From Nitrososphaerota archaeon (lineage in GTDB: Archaea > Thermoproteota > Bathyarchaeia > Bathyarchaeales > Bathycorpusculaceae): DNA of 37,419 bases. The position numbers and the translations under genes are program-made. The notes beneath the pieces were generated by a model that was given only the letters and a program-made list of their open reading frames with translations, searched no databases and had not been told where the DNA came from. Location of the stretch: NCBI GenBank assembly GCA_031256395.1, contig JAIRQQ010000086.1, forward strand, positions 1 to 37,419. The letters run 5' to 3'. Shown here piece after piece: positions 9,207-17,760 of the stretch (the stretch's first letter is position 1; each line of letters begins with the position of its first letter).

Positions 9207-10649
9207 TTATTTTCCACGTAGCATTCGTATGGTTCTTTGGGGATTGCGTAGAGCAGTGAGGAGTTTTTTGTAGGTTAGGGTGCGGTTTATGGCGTTGGCT
9301 CTCATGCATAGCTCCATTAAATCTTGCGCAGTCCACTCTTTGGTTTCAATCAGTGGTTCTGTGGCGGCTAGGGCATAGTCACAAAAGTCTTCGCGCAAAT
9401 ATCCTCCCGCTTTTGTTTGTTCATAGAATTCGGTGCCATAAACCGGCATAGCAATACTGAAGATAAAGCTCTCTGCACCCAACTCTTTGAGCTTGTAGGC
9501 ATATTGAATAGTTTGCTCTATATCGGCTTTAGTCTCCCCGATTAATCCCATAACAAAAAAGACACCCACTTTTATTCCCACTTTTTTACAGGCGACAACG
9601 GCGGCTTCAACCTTTTTTAGATCCAGATTTTTCTTAGCAACCTCAGAGACGATGCGTTGGACGCCTGATTCGGGGGCCACACGGATTTTTTTACACCCCG
9701 CCCGCTTCATCTTGCGCAACAAATCCTCACTTAGCGTATCCGCACGAACACCATTTGGAGTAAACCACTCAAAGCGCAGGTTACGCTCAACAATTAGATC
9801 ACATATGGCGGCCATACGCTTGGGATCCCAGGTCAGATTATCATCGGCAAAGTCTATCTGTTTGATGTTGTAGGTTTTGATGATATGCTCCAGTTCATCG
9901 ACCACGTTTTTGGGACTTCGCGCGCGCCATTTTTTACCCCACACAATAGCATGAGTGCAAAAAACACAGCTAAAGGGACAACCACGGCTAGTGATGACTA
10001 TGGTATTGGGTTGCGTGATTTCTCCCCGCAGAGGATTTTCCTTAACCGCATCAGCATAGATCTGCATCGGCAAGAGATGACGCGCCGGCATAGGCAAAGT
10101 ATCTAAATCCTCAATAAACGCGCGCTTGGAGTTTAGCTGTATGACCCCCTCTTTTCTATAACCCAACCCATCAATACCCTCCAAATCAGTTTTTTTCTCC
10201 AGAGCCTCAACCAACTCTTTTATGGTGATTTCGGGTTCGCCGACTACCACAAAATCTGCTTCACTGTCCTCTAAACACTCCTTTGGACGAGCAGAGGAAT
10301 GTAGCCCAAATAGCACGACGGTGATGGTTTTATCTATATTTTTTGTGAGGGTAACAACTTCATAGGCAGTCTTAGACCAGCCTGAGAAAGGAATCTCTAC
10401 AATAACCACATCGGGCTTGAAATCTCGAATGCGCCCAGCAATTGTTTCGGGGCTCAACCCTACCCGGTATTTGGTTGCATCCAACTCAAGCAAATTATTC
10501 CACCCCTCAGTGGGTGCATCAATGATGCTGACTTGATGATTACTCTCAAGCACCGCTGCCACCGATACCATAACTATGGGTGGAAAAACGTTGGGTTTAC
10601 CCCAAACCTTGGGCTGAATCCGCGGAGGATTAATTAAACAAACACGCAT
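9207..10649 (-). CDS. B12-binding domain radical SAM protein (paralogue 3)
   Basis: The track ORF begins at a GTG (10679), but the family-typical opening MRVCLINPPR starts at the ATG at 10649, which I prefer. This gives 480 residues. The N-terminal domain is the most divergent of the five: FGLHSSARPKECL replaces the GGPH segment and ends with VVGEPE instead of RGEGE. The radical SAM motif SRGCPFSCVFC is intact (Cys224, Cys228 and Cys231 in the shorter numbering). Downstream barrel motifs include FADDN and RVAPESG. The substrate is unknown. It lies directly behind cbiB on the same strand, so cobalamin assembly and a cobalamin user appear to share a transcript. Confidence 0.88.
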   Translation of the reverse strand: MRVCLINPPRIQPKVWGKPNVFPPIVMVSVAAVLESNHQVSIIDAPTEGWNNLLELDATKYRVGLSPETIAGRIRDFKPDVVIVEIPFSGWSKTAYEVVTLTKNIDKTITVVLFGLHSSARPKECLEDSEADFVVVGEPEITIKELVEALEKKTDLEGIDGLGYRKEGVIQLNSKRAFIEDLDTLPMPARHLLPMQIYADAVKENPLRGEITQPNTIVITSRGCPFSCVFCTHAIVWGKKWRARSPKNVVDELEHIIKTYNIKQIDFADDNLTWDPKRMAAICDLIVERNLRFEWFTPNGVRADTLSEDLLRKMKRAGCKKIRVAPESGVQRIVSEVAKKNLDLKKVEAAVVACKKVGIKVGVFFVMGLIGETKADIEQTIQYAYKLKELGAESFIFSIAMPVYGTEFYEQTKAGGYLREDFCDYALAATEPLIETKEWTAQDLMELCMRANAINRTLTYKKLLTALRNPQRTIRMLRGK

Positions 10650-10697
10650 CGAGGTGCCTTCAATACAGCCATATCGCACATTGATTTAATGTTTACC

Positions 10698-11726
10698 CTA
10701 CATCGGGAAAATCCAGAGCCGCACCAAAATTAGCACCGCCACACAAATCAACCCCCAGAGCACAATGGTCACATCACGAATCTTTAGCGCACCTAAGACC
10801 TTATCCCCTGTCAGCGGCTCTTGAGGATCACCTAGGATGTATTGGCCGGGTTTTTCAAGTTGAATACGAAGTGCTCCTGCGGTGGCGGCCATTGGCCAGC
10901 CATGATTGCGGCTTTGTGTCTTTTTATGGTCACGTCGGGCAACTCGCCAAGCATTTTTGGCATCCATGCGCAAAATGGCTGCGGCAACAATCATTAACAA
11001 TGCCGTTAGACGCGTGGGGATATAGTTGACAAAGTTATCGAGATTGGCACTAAACCAGCCGGTGTTTATGTGCTCTTTGGTCTTAAAGCCCACCATACCA
11101 TCTAGGGTGTTTATGGCGCGAAACGCTATCGCACCTGTAACTCCAAATAATGCAAAACTCATCATAGGCGAGAGCTTAAAATCAATCAAGTTCTCAGACA
11201 TCGATTCTATAACAGCACTACCCATCTGGGTGGCATTGAGATTTTTACTATCCCGACGCGAGAAATGGGCATATTTTTTGGTCTCTGCCGCATCATCTTG
11301 ATTAATAGCCGCCGCAGTGGCTTTAGCCCAATCCGTTTCGAGCTTTATGCAGATAGTCATCTTTAGCAGCATTATGCCAATGACTGCATAGAGCAATATG
11401 TTAAGACAGCTCGGCAAAAACGTATAGACCGCCCACAACCCAAAAAATGTGGGTGCGGCAAACGCAAAGATAACTGTTAAGCCCAACAAGACCCCTAGAA
11501 ACTTTTCCATTTTAGGATCAGGGTTTTTGAAGTAGGGTTCAATTTTTTTAGTAAAATTTCCCATCAACACCGTAGGATGCAACTTGAACGCCAACTTGTC
11601 AGGATAATTGGGTGAAGGATCCCCTAAAATCAAATCCAACACAATCGCAAAAATAAGCACTGCTACAGCTGTTATAATACCTAAATGGAGAGTATTTTGG
11701 GTTAACCAAGCGATGATATCAAACAC
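10698..11726 (-). CDS. cbiB: Adenosylcobinamide-phosphate synthase CbiB/CobD
   Basis: A 342-residue polytopic membrane protein with CbiB hallmarks: LDLILGDPSP near residue 30, HPTVLMG near 47, the central NLIDFKLSPMM, FRAINTLDGMVG and NYIPTRLTA, then NHGWPMAA and the late PGQYILGDP. The family condenses adenosylcobyric acid with an aminopropanol-type side chain to make adenosylcobinamide (phosphate) at the membrane. The start is GTG. A TATATAAC box lies only about 26 bases upstream, which would make the mRNA leaderless or nearly so. It ends in TAG, with TAA four codons on. It is followed at once by a B12-binding rSAM gene. No other cobalamin gene is in the window. Confidence 0.92.
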   Translation of the reverse strand: MFDIIAWLTQNTLHLGIITAVAVLIFAIVLDLILGDPSPNYPDKLAFKLHPTVLMGNFTKKIEPYFKNPDPKMEKFLGVLLGLTVIFAFAAPTFFGLWAVYTFLPSCLNILLYAVIGIMLLKMTICIKLETDWAKATAAAINQDDAAETKKYAHFSRRDSKNLNATQMGSAVIESMSENLIDFKLSPMMSFALFGVTGAIAFRAINTLDGMVGFKTKEHINTGWFSANLDNFVNYIPTRLTALLMIVAAAILRMDAKNAWRVARRDHKKTQSRNHGWPMAATAGALRIQLEKPGQYILGDPQEPLTGDKVLGALKIRDVTIVLWGLICVAVLILVRLWIFPM

Positions 11727-11744
11727 ACTTTGATACTCAAAACC

Positions 11745-11758
11745 TCGTTATATATCAC
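11745..11758 (-). promoter_or_regulatory. TATA box giving a probably leaderless cbiB transcript
   Basis: On the minus strand GTGATATATAACGA is centred about 26 bases before the GTG start of cbiB. That is the distance from an archaeal TATA box to the transcription start, so initiation at or next to the start codon is likely. Confidence 0.5.
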
Positions 11759-11929
11759 TTACTGTACCACGTTATCCCTTCCAAAATTATTTCCCTACTC
11801 AACTTGCATAGTTGAATTTCAGGCGGCTTTGACTGTTGCTTTCTCTTGTTAGACCCGCAGTCTGCTTGGTACATACTCTGCCAAGAACAATAAAGAAGGT
11901 GGTTATGTATTTGAGCGGTGCGTTAGCTG

Positions 11930-14458
11930 TTATTTTTTGTTGTGATTGTATATTTTGAAGACTATTGCTATGGTGGCTACGATTATGATGGCTATGATTA
12001 TGGTGCCAAGGATTGTTGCTGGTGTTATTATTGCTGGTCTGTTTGGGGGTGGGGTTGTTTGGGTTGTTGGGGGTTCGGGTGTGTCTTCTTTGAAGCAGTA
12101 GATGTTCCAGTCGTTGCAGCCTATGTAGAGTTTGCCGTTGGCTATGGTGGGTGAGGACCAGGTGCTTGAGGGGAGGGTAGCGTTTGCGATTTTGGCGCCG
12201 TTATTTGTTGCATCAAAGATAAAGATGTGGCGTTGGCTGGTGGCCATGTAGACTTTGCCATCGGCATAGGAGGGGGAGACGTAGAGTTCATCGCCTGTGT
12301 AGATGGTCCACTTTGTCCAGCCGTTAGAAACATCAACGCATGCCAAATTGAATTTGTCAATTAGTAGCACAGTGCCGTCTTTGACATAGATTGGTGAGGA
12401 TACGATGAATTCTGTGGCGGTGGGGTTTGAGAAGTGCCACAGCATATTGCCGCTGCTGGCCTCAATGCAGAAGTAATCACCCCAATTAGAGGACGCAAAC
12501 ACTCGTCCCTCTGCAACAGAGGGCGAGCCTAGCATTTGGGTGCCGCCGCCAAACGATATGCGATAAGGAATCTCGTATGTCCACAAAATTTCTCCTGTGG
12601 TGGCATCTAGTTTGTAGAGTGCTCCTGCGTCAGGTTCTTCAGCGGTAAAATAAACTGCGCCCTCAGCTACTGCGGGGGAGGATTCTATGGGGCCCTTAGC
12701 TTTTGTTTGCCATTTAATATGACCCGTATTGCCATCTAGTGCGTATAGGTGGGTGTCTAGTGAACCTACATAAACCACTCCATCCACTACTGCGGGGGAG
12801 GATTTTAAGACTAAATTACCAAATGTAAAGGGTAGATCGCCATTGACAAAGGTCTTCCACAAAAGTCTGCCTGTTTTTGCATTTAGGCAATAAACATAAC
12901 CATCATCGCCTCCAGTGTAGACTTTGCCATTATCTACTGCGGGGGAGGATTCTATGGGGCTTTTGGTGGCAAATTTCCAGAGCAGATCGCCTGTGTAGGC
13001 GTTTAGCGCATAGAGGTTTTTATCTTGTGAGCCAACGTAGAGTACACCATCGGCTATTGAGGGTGAGGCACTAACGGCTCCTTTGGTGCTAAACCACCAA
13101 TCAACAGTGAGATTTTTGGGTCCAATTTCTGCGGTGGAGGAGTGGGTTGCGTCTGCGCGCCACTGCGGCCAATCGCTCACGGTGGAGGGTATATTATTTT
13201 GCTCATCGGTGCTTTGCATAGCCCAGATTTGATTAACTGTTGTGTACTCATTACCTGAGATGGTATCCACTGCTGTGGTTACATCTCCGGGGATAAGATA
13301 GAGTGTGCCGTAGGCAATGGCCACTGATTCTCGGGGTGGTAGGGCCTCTATGTTTAGTGACCAGATTTTTCTGCCGGTGTAGGCATTTAGGCAGGAAAAT
13401 TCGGATATGCCGCTCTCAGCGTTGTATTGGGCTGATTGACCGGTGGTCATGTAGAGTTTTCCATCTGCAACTGAGGGCATGCCTGGCCACATCAAGGTGT
13501 CATTTGGGCCTTTGTATCTCCAGACCACTTCACCTGTGTACATGTTAAAGGCATAGAGATAGCCGTCTTTGTTCATCTCATATACCAAACCATAGGCAAC
13601 CGCACATCCCGTGGTGAAATAGCCATCGGTATCTGGTCGATATCGCCAGACAATGTTGCCATTGGTGGCGTTGAAGGCATACATGGTATTGTCATCGCTT
13701 CCACCCTTAAAGTACAGCCCATCGGCATATGCTCCTGTAAATATCATGGGCCCCTTGGTTGGGGTAGCCCAAATAATGTCGCCTGTTTTAGCGTCGAGGG
13801 CATATTGCATGTTTTGGAACGATCCGGTAAAGATTTTGCCCTCGCCGTAGGTGATGCCAATACCTGTTATGCCGCCGCCGCGAATATAGGTCGTCCAAGC
13901 TACTGTGGGCGGTTTTGAGGGGTTGCTAAAGTCCCAAGCCACAATGGTAGAGTTGTTTTTGGTGTAGAACATTTTCTGTTCTGGGCTGTAGACATTGGTG
14001 TTAAAGATGCCTGTATAGGTGTTAAAATCTGGGCTTTTCCAAAGTATGTCTCCGGTTTGGGGGTTGAGGCAGTAGCTCTCAACTATCATGTGTGTGTTGT
14101 CGATTTTGTACGCTATGGGCCAGTGTGTTTCTTCTGGGAGTTGGGTTTGCCAAACTAGGGTCCCTTCTTGGTTGAGTGCAAAGACGTGGGTGTGGTTGGT
14201 GACATAGATTTTGCCATTAAAGGCTGCTATGTAGGGTTGGATGTTGGGTATGTCAGCTTTCCAGGTTATGGTTGGTGTGTTGGGGGCTGGGCCTGCTGAG
14301 AAGCGGGTGTAGGCGGAGTCGCCTTGAAATTGGGGCCACTCATATTGGTCTAGGCGGATGGTGGGTGCGGCTTGTGTTTGCCCGCCGATTGAGATTGAGG
14401 CTATTCCGGAAATAAGGAGGATGGTAAAAAGGATGGTTGTTACAAAGATTTTTTTGAT
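11930..14458 (-). CDS. Secreted PQQ-like beta-propeller protein with no canonical start codon
   Basis: The track ORF starts at an internal ATG (14089), but the open frame continues upstream without a stop for 123 codons. That part encodes a clear signal peptide (KKIFVTTILFTILLISG) and the family entry YEWPQFQGDSAY. The expected start is an ATC pair at 14456-14461, behind GGGGGT and a TATA-like CAATATATCC. No ATG, GTG or TTG exists in frame there. The full product would be about 842 residues: signal peptide, some 14 propeller blades including YALNAYTGDLLWKF-type repeats, a Thr/Pro linker, a C-terminal membrane helix and a Lys-rich tail. Either a rare ATC start is used or the start has been lost by mutation or sequencing error. 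It is divergent from the propeller gene at 14752. Confidence 0.75.
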   Translation of the reverse strand: MKKIFVTTILFTILLISGIASISIGGQTQAAPTIRLDQYEWPQFQGDSAYTRFSAGPAPNTPTITWKADIPNIQPYIAAFNGKIYVTNHTHVFALNQEGTLVWQTQLPEETHWPIAYKIDNTHMIVESYCLNPQTGDILWKSPDFNTYTGIFNTNVYSPEQKMFYTKNNSTIVAWDFSNPSKPPTVAWTTYIRGGGITGIGITYGEGKIFTGSFQNMQYALDAKTGDIIWATPTKGPMIFTGAYADGLYFKGGSDDNTMYAFNATNGNIVWRYRPDTDGYFTTGCAVAYGLVYEMNKDGYLYAFNMYTGEVVWRYKGPNDTLMWPGMPSVADGKLYMTTGQSAQYNAESGISEFSCLNAYTGRKIWSLNIEALPPRESVAIAYGTLYLIPGDVTTAVDTISGNEYTTVNQIWAMQSTDEQNNIPSTVSDWPQWRADATHSSTAEIGPKNLTVDWWFSTKGAVSASPSIADGVLYVGSQDKNLYALNAYTGDLLWKFATKSPIESSPAVDNGKVYTGGDDGYVYCLNAKTGRLLWKTFVNGDLPFTFGNLVLKSSPAVVDGVVYVGSLDTHLYALDGNTGHIKWQTKAKGPIESSPAVAEGAVYFTAEEPDAGALYKLDATTGEILWTYEIPYRISFGGGTQMLGSPSVAEGRVFASSNWGDYFCIEASSGNMLWHFSNPTATEFIVSSPIYVKDGTVLLIDKFNLACVDVSNGWTKWTIYTGDELYVSPSYADGKVYMATSQRHIFIFDATNNGAKIANATLPSSTWSSPTIANGKLYIGCNDWNIYCFKEDTPEPPTTQTTPPPNRPAIITPATILGTIIIAIIIVATIAIVFKIYNHNKK

Positions 14459-14493
14459 GATCTTACCCCCGATGGTGTAGATAGGGGGTTTAT

Positions 14494-14505
14494 GGGATAT
14501 ATTGA
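14494..14505 (-). promoter_or_regulatory. TATA-like promoter before the ATG-less propeller gene
   Basis: On the minus strand AATCAATATATCCC lies about 40 bases before the presumed ATC start near 14458, with GGGGGT as a candidate ribosome site in between. The promoter seems intact although the start codon is not canonical. Confidence 0.4.
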
Positions 14506-14645
14506 TTTCTTGTCTAAAAGTGGGGTGGGTTTTTTGGGTTGTGGTTTTGGTTGTGTGGTTGTTTGGTTGTGGTAGCTGCGTTTTTGTTGTTGTGTTAGTG
14601 CTGATTTATTTGCATCTTGTTAGCGTAGGTTTAGTTGATTTTGCC

Positions 14646-14660
14646 GCAAATTTAATAAGG
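14646..14660 (+). promoter_or_regulatory. TATA-type promoter of the 14752 propeller gene
   Basis: GCAAATTTAATAAGG contains a TTTAATAA box about 95 bases before the ATG, implying a leader of about 70 bases that includes the hairpin at 14702-14730. Confidence 0.4.
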
Positions 14661-14701
14661 ATTCTTGCAATCACTACTTATGAGCTTTTTTGCTGTTTTT
14701 A

Positions 14702-14730
14702 ACGAGAAGCATGACTGATCAGTTTCTCGT
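14702..14730 (+). promoter_or_regulatory. Hairpin in the leader of the 14752 propeller gene
   Basis: ACGAGAAGC pairs with GTTTCTCGT (nine pairs, one G-T) around an 11-base loop. It ends about 12 bases before the GAGG ribosome site and 22 before the ATG. No U-run follows, so an effect on translation or mRNA stability is more likely than termination. This is inference from structure only. Confidence 0.45.
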
Positions 14731-14751
14731 GAAAAATAATGAGGAAACTTT

Positions 14752-17100
14752 ATGAAAATAAAAAATAAAAAAACTTTTTTTTCTATGATTTCAGTTTTTT
14801 TGCTGTTGACAATCGCAGCATCAACAATTCTGATGAATGCTTCAGCTCAAACCACCTTTTTCAACTCCTACATCTACCTTGCAGTAAACAGCCCCAGCGT
14901 AGGCTTAAACCAAGAACTAATCCTACTCACTTGGACCGCAGATATACCCCCGTATGGCACAGCCCCAACTCAGGGCGAACGCGGCTGGTCAAACCTACAA
15001 ATCATCGTAACCGACCCAGATGGCACCAACACCACCCTACCCATTGAGCGAACCGATCCCACAGGTGCAGCCTATGTTGTGTTCATGGCTACCGAAAAGA
15101 CCGGCACCTACACCGCCCAAGCATTTTTCCCCTCCCAAACTGTGAACACTGGCGCAGGTACCCAAAACGTCTACAGCGATGCTTTTAGCCCAATTGCCAC
15201 CTTCCAAGTCCAAACCCAACCCGTTCCCACCCGAAGCGATGCCCCTGTTCCCCAAGATTACTGGACCCGCCCCATCTCAAGCAACATGAACCTCTTCTAC
15301 ACCCTTACCGGCAACTGGATCGGCGGTGCAGCTAACCAATGGCCCCAAGGCAGTGCAAACGAAGGCTCCTCCTACTTCAGCTACAGTCCCGGTCCGGGCA
15401 GCGCCCATATCCTGTGGACCAAACCCTACTGGGTAGGCGGCCTAATGGACAACCGCTATGGCACTTCTGGTTTTGCACAATACCACTATCAAGGTCTAGC
15501 CTTTACTGCCGTTGTTATAGACGGTAAAATCCACTACCAACCCCGCTACACAGGCGCTAGCGCCCAAGGCTGGGCTGCTGTTGACCTCTACACTGGCGAA
15601 ACCCTCTACGAAAACTATACCGACATCGCCCCAACATTTGGCCAAGTCTACGATTACGCATCACCTAACCAAAATGGCGGCTTTCCCTACCTCTACCGAC
15701 CCGTCACATACGCAGATCTGCCTGACATAGTTCGACTATCCAACGTAACCCTAAACCCTGATTTGACCCTAACCGTAAACAGCGGAGCTTCCAACATAAA
15801 CAAAACCTCCCTCGCATCAAACAGTTTTGGAACCATCTGGGACATCATTGACGCACACACACTCCAACATGTAACCTACATAGCCAACGTCTCCACAGGT
15901 GGAACACCTGTCTATGGTATGGATGGAAGCATACTTCGCTACAACGTGACTAACATAGGTACCCAACCCTACATGACCATCTGGAACACTTCTGCAGGCA
16001 CCATGGTTAGTGGAATAAACGGAACCGATGCTTGGCAGTGGCGACCCTCAGGTGGAGGCGGTGGAGGATCTACCACTCCGTTTTGGGGCGCCGCTGTTGC
16101 ATACAACATAGTTCATGACGGCAATCTAATGATCACCGGCAACTTTTCTATCCCCAGCATCTCAGGTCCATCAAACGCCTTGTTAAACCAGACCGCTACT
16201 CTTCAAGCCATACGCGAAGGTCAATACGCCCTATTTGCAACTCCTGGACGCAACGATGAACGCGGGGTCGTTCCAGCCTTTGTCCTTGCAATTGATCTCT
16301 CAAAAGGCAACGAAGGCAAAGAACTCTGGCGCAATACCTTCACTCCTCCTTTCGCATCTACTGAGAGTAACGCCTCCATCACCCTAACAGGCGTATACTC
16401 AATCGACAAAGAAACCGCAACTGTGGTCTATCAGTCCACCCGACTGCTTCAACGCTGGGGATTTGACGCTAAAACCGGCACTCAACTCTGGAATGTCACT
16501 GTACCACAAGCAGACTACTATGGCTTCAATACTAACCGATACGGCAATACGCTTCTATCAAGCGGATATGGCGGCGTTTTAATTGCCATTGATTTACGAA
16601 CGGGCTATATGTGGAACTTTACTGCCGCTAATGAATATCTGGTCGATTCAGTCTTTGGCACCTACCCCATGAATGTGGGTGCAGTTTCCTATGATGGCCG
16701 AATCTACATCGGTACCGGCCGCCACTCCCCCGGTCCAGTCTTAGAAAGCGGAAACGTATTGCAGTGTATCAACGCATCAAATGGCGTACGCTTATGGAAC
16801 TTTCCAGTCTATGGGGTTATGATGCCCTCTGGAAATGCCGGCAGCAACTTTGTTTTAGCCGACGGACGCCTCATCGCCCTTAACGCCTATGACAACCAAC
16901 TCTACTGCTTTGGCCGCGGCCCAAGCGCAACCACTGTCTCCCCACCCCAAGGATCCCTACTCCTTGGAGGTAAAGTCACCCTCACCGGTACCGTCACCGA
17001 CCAAACAACATCTGGACGACGCAACACCAACGACAAACTCGACTTCTCACTCAAAGGCACCCCCGCAATCTCAGACGCCGACCAAACTGCATGGATGTAG
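14752..17100 (+). CDS. Secreted PQQ-like beta-propeller protein, cut by in-frame TAG
   Basis: A 782-residue ORF starting at ATG with GAGG eight bases upstream. It has a signal peptide (about 1-33, ending SAQ), an N-terminal Ig-like domain (about 38-160), propeller blades and a Gly-rich loop (SGGGGGGS) near residue 435. Layout and C-terminal blade sequences parallel the gene at 249. The ORF stops at TAG right after DADQTAWM, within the second Ig-like domain. The paralogue reads SAWMEYVYMQQ at that point, so the TAG replaces the Glu codon. The same frame then continues through the rest of the Ig domain and a membrane anchor up to 17475. As it stands the product would lack its anchor and be released. 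Nonsense mutation, sequencing error or amber readthrough are the options. Confidence 0.8.
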   Translation: MKIKNKKTFFSMISVFLLLTIAASTILMNASAQTTFFNSYIYLAVNSPSVGLNQELILLTWTADIPPYGTAPTQGERGWSNLQIIVTDPDGTNTTLPIERTDPTGAAYVVFMATEKTGTYTAQAFFPSQTVNTGAGTQNVYSDAFSPIATFQVQTQPVPTRSDAPVPQDYWTRPISSNMNLFYTLTGNWIGGAANQWPQGSANEGSSYFSYSPGPGSAHILWTKPYWVGGLMDNRYGTSGFAQYHYQGLAFTAVVIDGKIHYQPRYTGASAQGWAAVDLYTGETLYENYTDIAPTFGQVYDYASPNQNGGFPYLYRPVTYADLPDIVRLSNVTLNPDLTLTVNSGASNINKTSLASNSFGTIWDIIDAHTLQHVTYIANVSTGGTPVYGMDGSILRYNVTNIGTQPYMTIWNTSAGTMVSGINGTDAWQWRPSGGGGGGSTTPFWGAAVAYNIVHDGNLMITGNFSIPSISGPSNALLNQTATLQAIREGQYALFATPGRNDERGVVPAFVLAIDLSKGNEGKELWRNTFTPPFASTESNASITLTGVYSIDKETATVVYQSTRLLQRWGFDAKTGTQLWNVTVPQADYYGFNTNRYGNTLLSSGYGGVLIAIDLRTGYMWNFTAANEYLVDSVFGTYPMNVGAVSYDGRIYIGTGRHSPGPVLESGNVLQCINASNGVRLWNFPVYGVMMPSGNAGSNFVLADGRLIALNAYDNQLYCFGRGPSATTVSPPQGSLLLGGKVTLTGTVTDQTTSGRRNTNDKLDFSLKGTPAISDADQTAWM

Positions 17101-17475
17101 CACCTCTACCAACAAGCCCCCGCCCCTCTAAATGCCACAGGCGTACCTGTGAGTTTTGCTGCCATTGACCCCAACAACAACTATATCACCCTAGGTGAAA
17201 CCATAAGCGACGCAAGCGGCAACTATGCCTTCACCTTCGAACCCGCAATCCCCGGCACCTACCAAATCTATGCCGCCTTTGCAGGCTCCGAAGCCTACGG
17301 CCCATCATCATCAACAACCTATCTAACAGTAGGCGAAACCAACTCTCCAACCCAAAACCCCAATCAACCCTCAGGATCCGCAGCTGACGCCTACATCCTG
17401 CCCGCATTTATCGGCATAATCATCGCCATAGTCCTGTCCCTAATAGCAATCGTATTACTGCTCAGAAAACGCTAA
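17101..17475 (+). pseudogene. In-frame C-terminal remainder of the TAG-interrupted propeller gene
   Basis: Directly after the TAG at 17098-17100 the same frame stays open for 124 codons to a TAA. It encodes the rest of the Ig-like domain (HLYQQAPAPLNATG, then PNNNY..LGETISDASGNY), a Pro/Asn linker, a membrane helix starting near AYILPAFIGIII and the tail RKR. This matches the end of the paralogue at 249-2795 segment by segment. The GTG at 17149 used in the track has no ribosome site and lies inside the domain. Independent expression is therefore unlikely. Confidence 0.7.
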
Positions 17476-17700
17476 ACCAAGCCAACAACAACCAACAACT
17501 CCCCCTATTTTTCCAAATAATTCTCGTGTACCTGTCCATACCGCCCGTTATGGCAGTATTTGCCTATTGGTGGTATTTTTAGTTGTTACACTTTGTAACT
17601 AACTCTCTCTTTATCGCCTGAGGTGATTGTAGCTGTGTGTTCTGTAGAAAAACATCTAGACCTATTTACATTAGTTAATATATCATTAAATATTATATAC

Positions 17701-17716
17701 GAAATACTTATTTAAA
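17701..17716 (+). promoter_or_regulatory. Probable BRE/TATA promoter of the ECF S-component gene
   Basis: GAAATACTTATTTAAA lies about 45 bases before the TTG start at 17761. The 285-base gap upstream also holds two small stem-loops, CCATA..TATGG near 17536 and GTTAC..GTAAC near 17587. I do not recognise either as a known riboswitch. Confidence 0.4.
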
Positions 17717-17760
17717 CTGCAACTTTTGGAGATTGAGATCAAAGTTTAAAGGGATAATTA

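Noticed and set aside
11942-14000. Several plus-strand ORFs opposite the 11930 propeller gene
   Set aside because: They are shadows of the minus-strand coding frame with repetitive Tyr/Cys/Trp-rich translations and no starts supported by ribosome sites.
14502-14702. Hydrophobic 66-residue plus-strand ORF
   Set aside because: It lies in extremely G/T-rich DNA, which creates Val/Leu/Phe codons on its own. It has no ribosome site, overlaps the promoter of the 14752 gene and resembles no family.
249-17475. Calling the propeller proteins PQQ-dependent dehydrogenases
   Set aside because: Only the repeat signature is present. I see no catalytic or calcium-binding residues, and the anchored signal-peptide architecture with Ig domains suggests structural surface propellers.
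14752-17475. Genome-wide recoding of TAG as pyrrolysine
   Set aside because: Several normal-looking genes end in TAG. Reading through at 23201 enters antisense DNA with more TAG codons. No pyl gene is in the window. A local readthrough remains possible.
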